Assembly (NCBI RefSeq): GCF_014495685.1
Contig: NZ_JACTVI010000002.1
Coordinates: 67,489-131,488 of the forward strand
Direction: 5' to 3'
Length of the DNA stretch: 64,000 bases
Source of the DNA: Streptomyces sp. TRM68367
GTDB taxonomy: Bacteria; Actinomycetota; Actinomycetes; Streptomycetales; Streptomycetaceae
Positions within the stretch are counted from its first letter, which is position 1, and every line of letters begins with the position of its first letter. The position numbers were made by a program, and so were the translations under genes. The notes beneath the pieces were generated by a model. That model searched no databases. It was not told the origin of the DNA and saw only the letters and a program-made list of their open reading frames with translations. Below, piece after piece: positions 61,341-64,000 of the stretch.

Positions 61341-61560
61341 GTTGGGCAGTCCCTCGGCGATGAGGACGAGTACGGCGCGCTCGCGCTCGGTCAACCGGGC
61401 GACACCGCGGCGGCCGCTTCCTGGGGGCCGTTGTCCAGGTAGCCGTCCACGACGGCGCGGGTGACCCGGGACGACAGGGCGACGCCGCCGTCGGCCAAGG
61501 AGCGTAACCAGCAGTGGCAGTTGGACGGGATCGGCTCCTTGAGTAGGAACCCGGCTGACC
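61341..61560 (-). pseudogene. NarL/FixJ-type response regulator remnant
   Basis: Fragments in different frames: SAGFLLKEPIPSNCHCWLRS and LADGGVALSSRVTRAVVDGY in one, then ARLTERERAVLVLIAEGLPN in another, joined by a one-base shift. They correspond to the end of a receiver domain (FLLK) and the start of a LuxR-type HTH. The HTH is cut short and no intact start exists. No partner kinase gene in the window. Confidence 0.65.
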
Positions 61561-61752
61561 GACGGCCCGGGCGCCGACAAGCGGGTACGCCTCGCCCGGT
61601 CCGACAATCGGGTTGCCGTCCTCGCGGTCTCCACCACAGCCGCGTACGACCACCGGCATCCGGACAGTCGTGCCGATCAGTGCCTGGACCACGCGCTGCT
61701 CGGCGACGGTGCCATGGCTCGGCCGACGGGTCCGGCGCGGCACTGCTGAGCG

Positions 61753-62364
61753 TCAGGACATGCCGGGCATGCCCTCCATGTCGTCGGACGAACCGGAGCC
61801 GTCCGAGGACATCGCGGCCTTCTCGCCGGCGGGCGTGACCGGGTACCACTTGCTGTCCTTGGCCTGGCCCTTCAACTCGCCGGCCTTGGCATCGCCCATG
61901 TAGCGGTACAGCGGCCGACCAGCGAGGGTGAGCTGCTTCATTCCGTCCGAGCGGTCCACCGAGCCGATGAGGCTCTGCTCCACGCCCATCGCCTTGACGG
62001 AGTCCTGCGCCATGACCGGCATCCAGGTCTTCGCGCAGTCACCGGTACACATCGACTTGGACGGGGACGCCTGGTCCATCTCGTAGCGGTAGAGGGTCAT
62101 CCCCTTGTCGTCGGTGACGAAGGTGCCCATGCCCTCCATCTCCTCGGTCATCAGCATGGAGGTGGTGGTCATGCCCATGCCGTCTGCATCATTGTTGCCG
62201 GCCGGGGTGGAGGACGCGGGGGCCGAGGAGGCCGCGGCGGCACCGGAGTCCGTACTGGAGGAACTGTCCCCGGAGCTGCCGCACGCGGTCAGGAGGAGTG
62301 CGGAGGTGACGCCTGCGGCTGCGGCCAGGACAACACGTTGCCGGATCACGGAGGTTCCCCTCAA
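61753..62364 (-). CDS. COG4315-type secreted lipoprotein
   Basis: 203 residues. Signal with lipobox LTAC (Cys at about 28), a Ser/Ala linker, then two units of the repeat with the Yx(F/W/Y)xxD pattern (GMTLYRYEMDQASPSKSMC; GRPLYRYMGDAKAGELKG) typical of COG4315 lipoproteins. Cys in SMCTGDCAKTW form a motif of this family. Met-rich head and tail (MGMTTTSMLM; MEGMPGMS) could bind metal. Exported to the membrane surface; function unknown. Confidence 0.8.
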   Translation of the reverse strand: MRGTSVIRQRVVLAAAAGVTSALLLTACGSSGDSSSSTDSGAAAASSAPASSTPAGNNDADGMGMTTTSMLMTEEMEGMGTFVTDDKGMTLYRYEMDQASPSKSMCTGDCAKTWMPVMAQDSVKAMGVEQSLIGSVDRSDGMKQLTLAGRPLYRYMGDAKAGELKGQAKDSKWYPVTPAGEKAAMSSDGSGSSDDMEGMPGMS

Positions 62365-62377
62365 TGAGCCCTGTTTC

Positions 62378-62394
62378 TACTTACTCACTTAGTA
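62378..62394. promoter_or_regulatory. operator-like motif upstream of the COG4315 gene
   Basis: On the minus strand TACTAAGTGAGTAAGTA, an imperfect palindrome (TACT ... AGTA). It lies 13 bp upstream of the lipoprotein ATG and resembles the element at 63781-63798. The size and shape fit TetR-type operators. Confidence 0.55.
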
Positions 62395-62498
62395 CGTCGG
62401 ATCTCAGTGGACCGTTCAGTCAGGGACGCCTCACATCACAAAGCCTTGCCCGCCGGCACACGGCCGTCGGGCAAGGCTCTCGTCGGGTGCGTGGTTTG

Positions 62499-63764
62499 TC
62501 AGGTCAGCGCGCTGCCCTTCTTCCAGGACTCCCAGTCGACGTTCCAGGCGCCGTAGCCGTTGTTCACGTCCACGGTGTCCGTGGACTTGATGACGGTCAC
62601 GGGGTCGCCGTAGTTCACCCGGTCGTAGAACCACTTGGCGTTGGCGGTGCTCAGGCCGATACAGCCGTGGCTGGCGTTGACCTTGCCGAACTTGCCCTCG
62701 TTCCACGGGGCGGCGTGGGCGTAGGTGCCCGAGGGCGTGAGCTGGACGTCCCACTTGACGGCGCCGAGGTCATACGCCTCGGGGCCGAAGATGCCGACCG
62801 TGGCGGAGTTCATCCGGATCGTCGGGACCTTGCTCAGCACGACCATGGTGCCGTTCCACGTCTCGAAGGTCTTCTTGCCCGTGGAGACCGGAAGGGTCTT
62901 GACGACCTTGCCGTTCTCGGCCACGGTCATCGTCTTCTTGACCACGTCCACCGTGCTGACGACCGACTTGCCGATGGTGAAGTCGATCTCGCGCTTCTGC
63001 GTGCCGACCAGGTCGCCGTTCTTCAGGCCGACCAGGTCCATCCGCAGCTTCACCTTGGTGCCGGGCTTCCAGTACTCCTTGGGCCGGTAGTCGACCCGGT
63101 CCTTGCCGTCCCGGTCCTTCATCCAGCTCCACGCGCCCTCGACGACCGGGGAAGAGGTGACGCTGAGCTTGCGCTCCACTGCCGCCTTGTCGTGGATCGC
63201 TTTGTTGAAGACGATCGACACCGGAAGGGCGACGCCGACGGTGGCGCCCTTGTTGACGTTGTAGGTGCCGACGAAGATCTCGTCCTTGCTGAGCGTCGTG
63301 AAGCTGCTGCTGCGGGTCGTCTTCTTGCCATCAGACGCGGCGAGTTGGGCCTTGAGCGTGTAGGTGGCGCCGTATCCGGTGGCATGGGACGAGGTCCAGG
63401 AGGTGCTGTCGGAGGACAGTGAGCCGTCGAGTGTCGTGCCGTCGCTGGCGGTGACCGTGACCGACGCCAGCTTTCCGTCGCTCGGCTTCACCGTGAGCGG
63501 CTCGCCGGGTATCACGTCCTTGCCGTCGGTGGCAGGAGAGACCGTGACGGCGGCCGACCCGTTCTTGCCGGAATCCGCGTCCACCTCTGACCCGGGCTTC
63601 GAATCCGAGGCCGGCGATTCCTTCGAGGCGCCATTGGCGGCCTGACTGCAGGCGGCCAGGGTCACGATCCCGGCCAGGGCGAGGGCCGCGAATCCCAGGC
63701 GCCTGCGCCGAGGTCGTCGCTCTGCGGGCTCCATGTGCCCCCGTCGGCTGTCTTGCACAGTCAT
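62499..63764 (-). CDS. L,D-transpeptidase with Ig-like domains, lipoprotein
   Basis: 421 residues. Lipobox LAAC after a hydrophobic stretch, then two beta-rich Ig-like domains (about 60-240), and a C-terminal YkuD domain with the catalytic motif SHGCIGLS and the preceding His. These enzymes form 3-3 crosslinks in peptidoglycan. ATG at 63764 used; ATG at 63734 would also keep the signal. A C-terminal WNVDWESWKKG extension is typical of the Streptomyces version. Confidence 0.88.
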   Translation of the reverse strand: MTVQDSRRGHMEPAERRPRRRRLGFAALALAGIVTLAACSQAANGASKESPASDSKPGSEVDADSGKNGSAAVTVSPATDGKDVIPGEPLTVKPSDGKLASVTVTASDGTTLDGSLSSDSTSWTSSHATGYGATYTLKAQLAASDGKKTTRSSSFTTLSKDEIFVGTYNVNKGATVGVALPVSIVFNKAIHDKAAVERKLSVTSSPVVEGAWSWMKDRDGKDRVDYRPKEYWKPGTKVKLRMDLVGLKNGDLVGTQKREIDFTIGKSVVSTVDVVKKTMTVAENGKVVKTLPVSTGKKTFETWNGTMVVLSKVPTIRMNSATVGIFGPEAYDLGAVKWDVQLTPSGTYAHAAPWNEGKFGKVNASHGCIGLSTANAKWFYDRVNYGDPVTVIKSTDTVDVNNGYGAWNVDWESWKKGSALT

Positions 63765-63780
63765 CCTCCATCCCAAGATG

Positions 63781-63798
63781 TAGCTAAGTGATTTAGTA
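63781..63798. promoter_or_regulatory. operator-like motif upstream of the L,D-transpeptidase gene
   Basis: On the minus strand TACTAAATCACTTAGCTA, similar to TACTAAGTGAGTAAGTA at 62378-62394 (shared TACTAA, alternating T-A-T, AG). It lies 17 bp upstream of the ATG at 63764. Two genes with the same motif imply one regulator. Confidence 0.5.
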
Positions 63799-63917
63799 GA
63801 CGAGTGCCGGGCGTCGCTCGGTTCCCGCAGTCGGGGGCTCGTGATTCAGGTGGCCTCCCTGTGGGGCCGACTCGACCGGATGGTTTGCGGCCGTCGAGAT
63901 CAAGAAGATGGCGCACT

Positions 63918-63938
63918 ACTACGAAGCGTATTCGTAGT
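63918..63938. promoter_or_regulatory. palindrome, probable operator
   Basis: ACTACGAA (63918-63925), GCGTA, TTCGTAGT (63931-63938): perfect 8-bp arms, 8 bp before the start of the partial gene at the window edge. Possibly its autoregulatory site. Confidence 0.55.
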
Positions 63939-63946
63939 CTAAGGTC

Positions 63947-64000
63947 ATGTTTCATCGTCGGGCGGACGAGCGGTCACCCCCCGTGCCGCTCGTCCGGCCG
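63947..64000 (+). CDS. partial gene at window edge
   Basis: ATG followed by FHRRADERSPPVPLVRP, cut by the window end. AAGG precedes it. Too short to assign; the palindrome upstream suggests a regulator such as a TetR-type protein, but that is a guess. Confidence 0.35.
   Translation, partial: MFHRRADERSPPVPLVRP

Overview
The window is very GC-rich actinomycete DNA. Protein families seen mainly in Streptomyces (DUF317-type proteins, SCO6880-type transfer proteins, a WhiB-like protein, an LAxTG surface protein, snapalysin-like protease) make Streptomyces or a close relative the likely host. A replication gene carrying iteron-like repeats, a relaxase with MobC, and a type IV secretion module all point to a conjugative plasmid or a plasmid-derived element. 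I see no integrase, no VirD4-type coupling protein and no partition gene, so the element probably extends beyond the window.

Layout. (1) 0.2-20.3 kb, minus strand: a long compact operon. It begins at a divergent promoter near 20.5 kb and encodes a cell-wall hydrolase, a small membrane subunit, a VirB8-like protein, a VirB6/TrbL-like protein, an SCO6880-type protein and a VirB4-like ATPase. Many helical plasmid proteins of unknown function follow, with a queuine tRNA-ribosyltransferase-like protein, a lipoprotein, a glycosyltransferase and a frameshifted MFS transporter. (2) 20.7-35.6 kb, plus strand: the mirror operon. It encodes an orphan DNA methyltransferase, a DUF4913-like protein, a RelE-like toxin, an SH3-type secreted protein, two winged-helix regulators, two MFS transporters, an ATP-grasp ligase, a HAD hydrolase, DUF317-type proteins and a SpaA-like LAxTG surface protein, and ends at a strong terminator. 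The two operons start from mirror-image promoters around one palindrome.

(3) 35.7-41 kb: gene-poor or degenerate DNA around a mercury resistance module with an ArsR-type repressor, mercuric reductase, a MerR-family regulator, organomercurial lyase and a frameshifted MerT-like gene. (4) 41-47.8 kb: a GNAT-like protein, a large repeat protein, more DUF317-type proteins, a small membrane protein and a lipoprotein. (5) 47.8-55.3 kb, minus strand: mobilization and replication, with relaxase, MobC (its gene holds a run of five hairpins), a Spd-like membrane protein, a WhiB-like protein and a Rep-like HTH protein whose gene contains iterons. The iteron core recurs in the 20.5 kb palindrome.

(6) 56-59.6 kb: a four-gene cassette of XRE regulator, ImmA/IrrE-type protease, MAB_1171c/DUF6545-type membrane protein and amidase, overlapping from the second gene on. 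(7) 60-64 kb: secreted proteins (snapalysin-like protease, COG4315 lipoprotein, L,D-transpeptidase), a broken response regulator, and two copies of a shared operator-like motif.

Many genes appear to start at TTG or CTG with a well-placed GGAG ribosome binding site, so ATG/GTG-only gene calling would misplace several starts. At least five loci carry single-base frameshifts, either real decay or assembly error.
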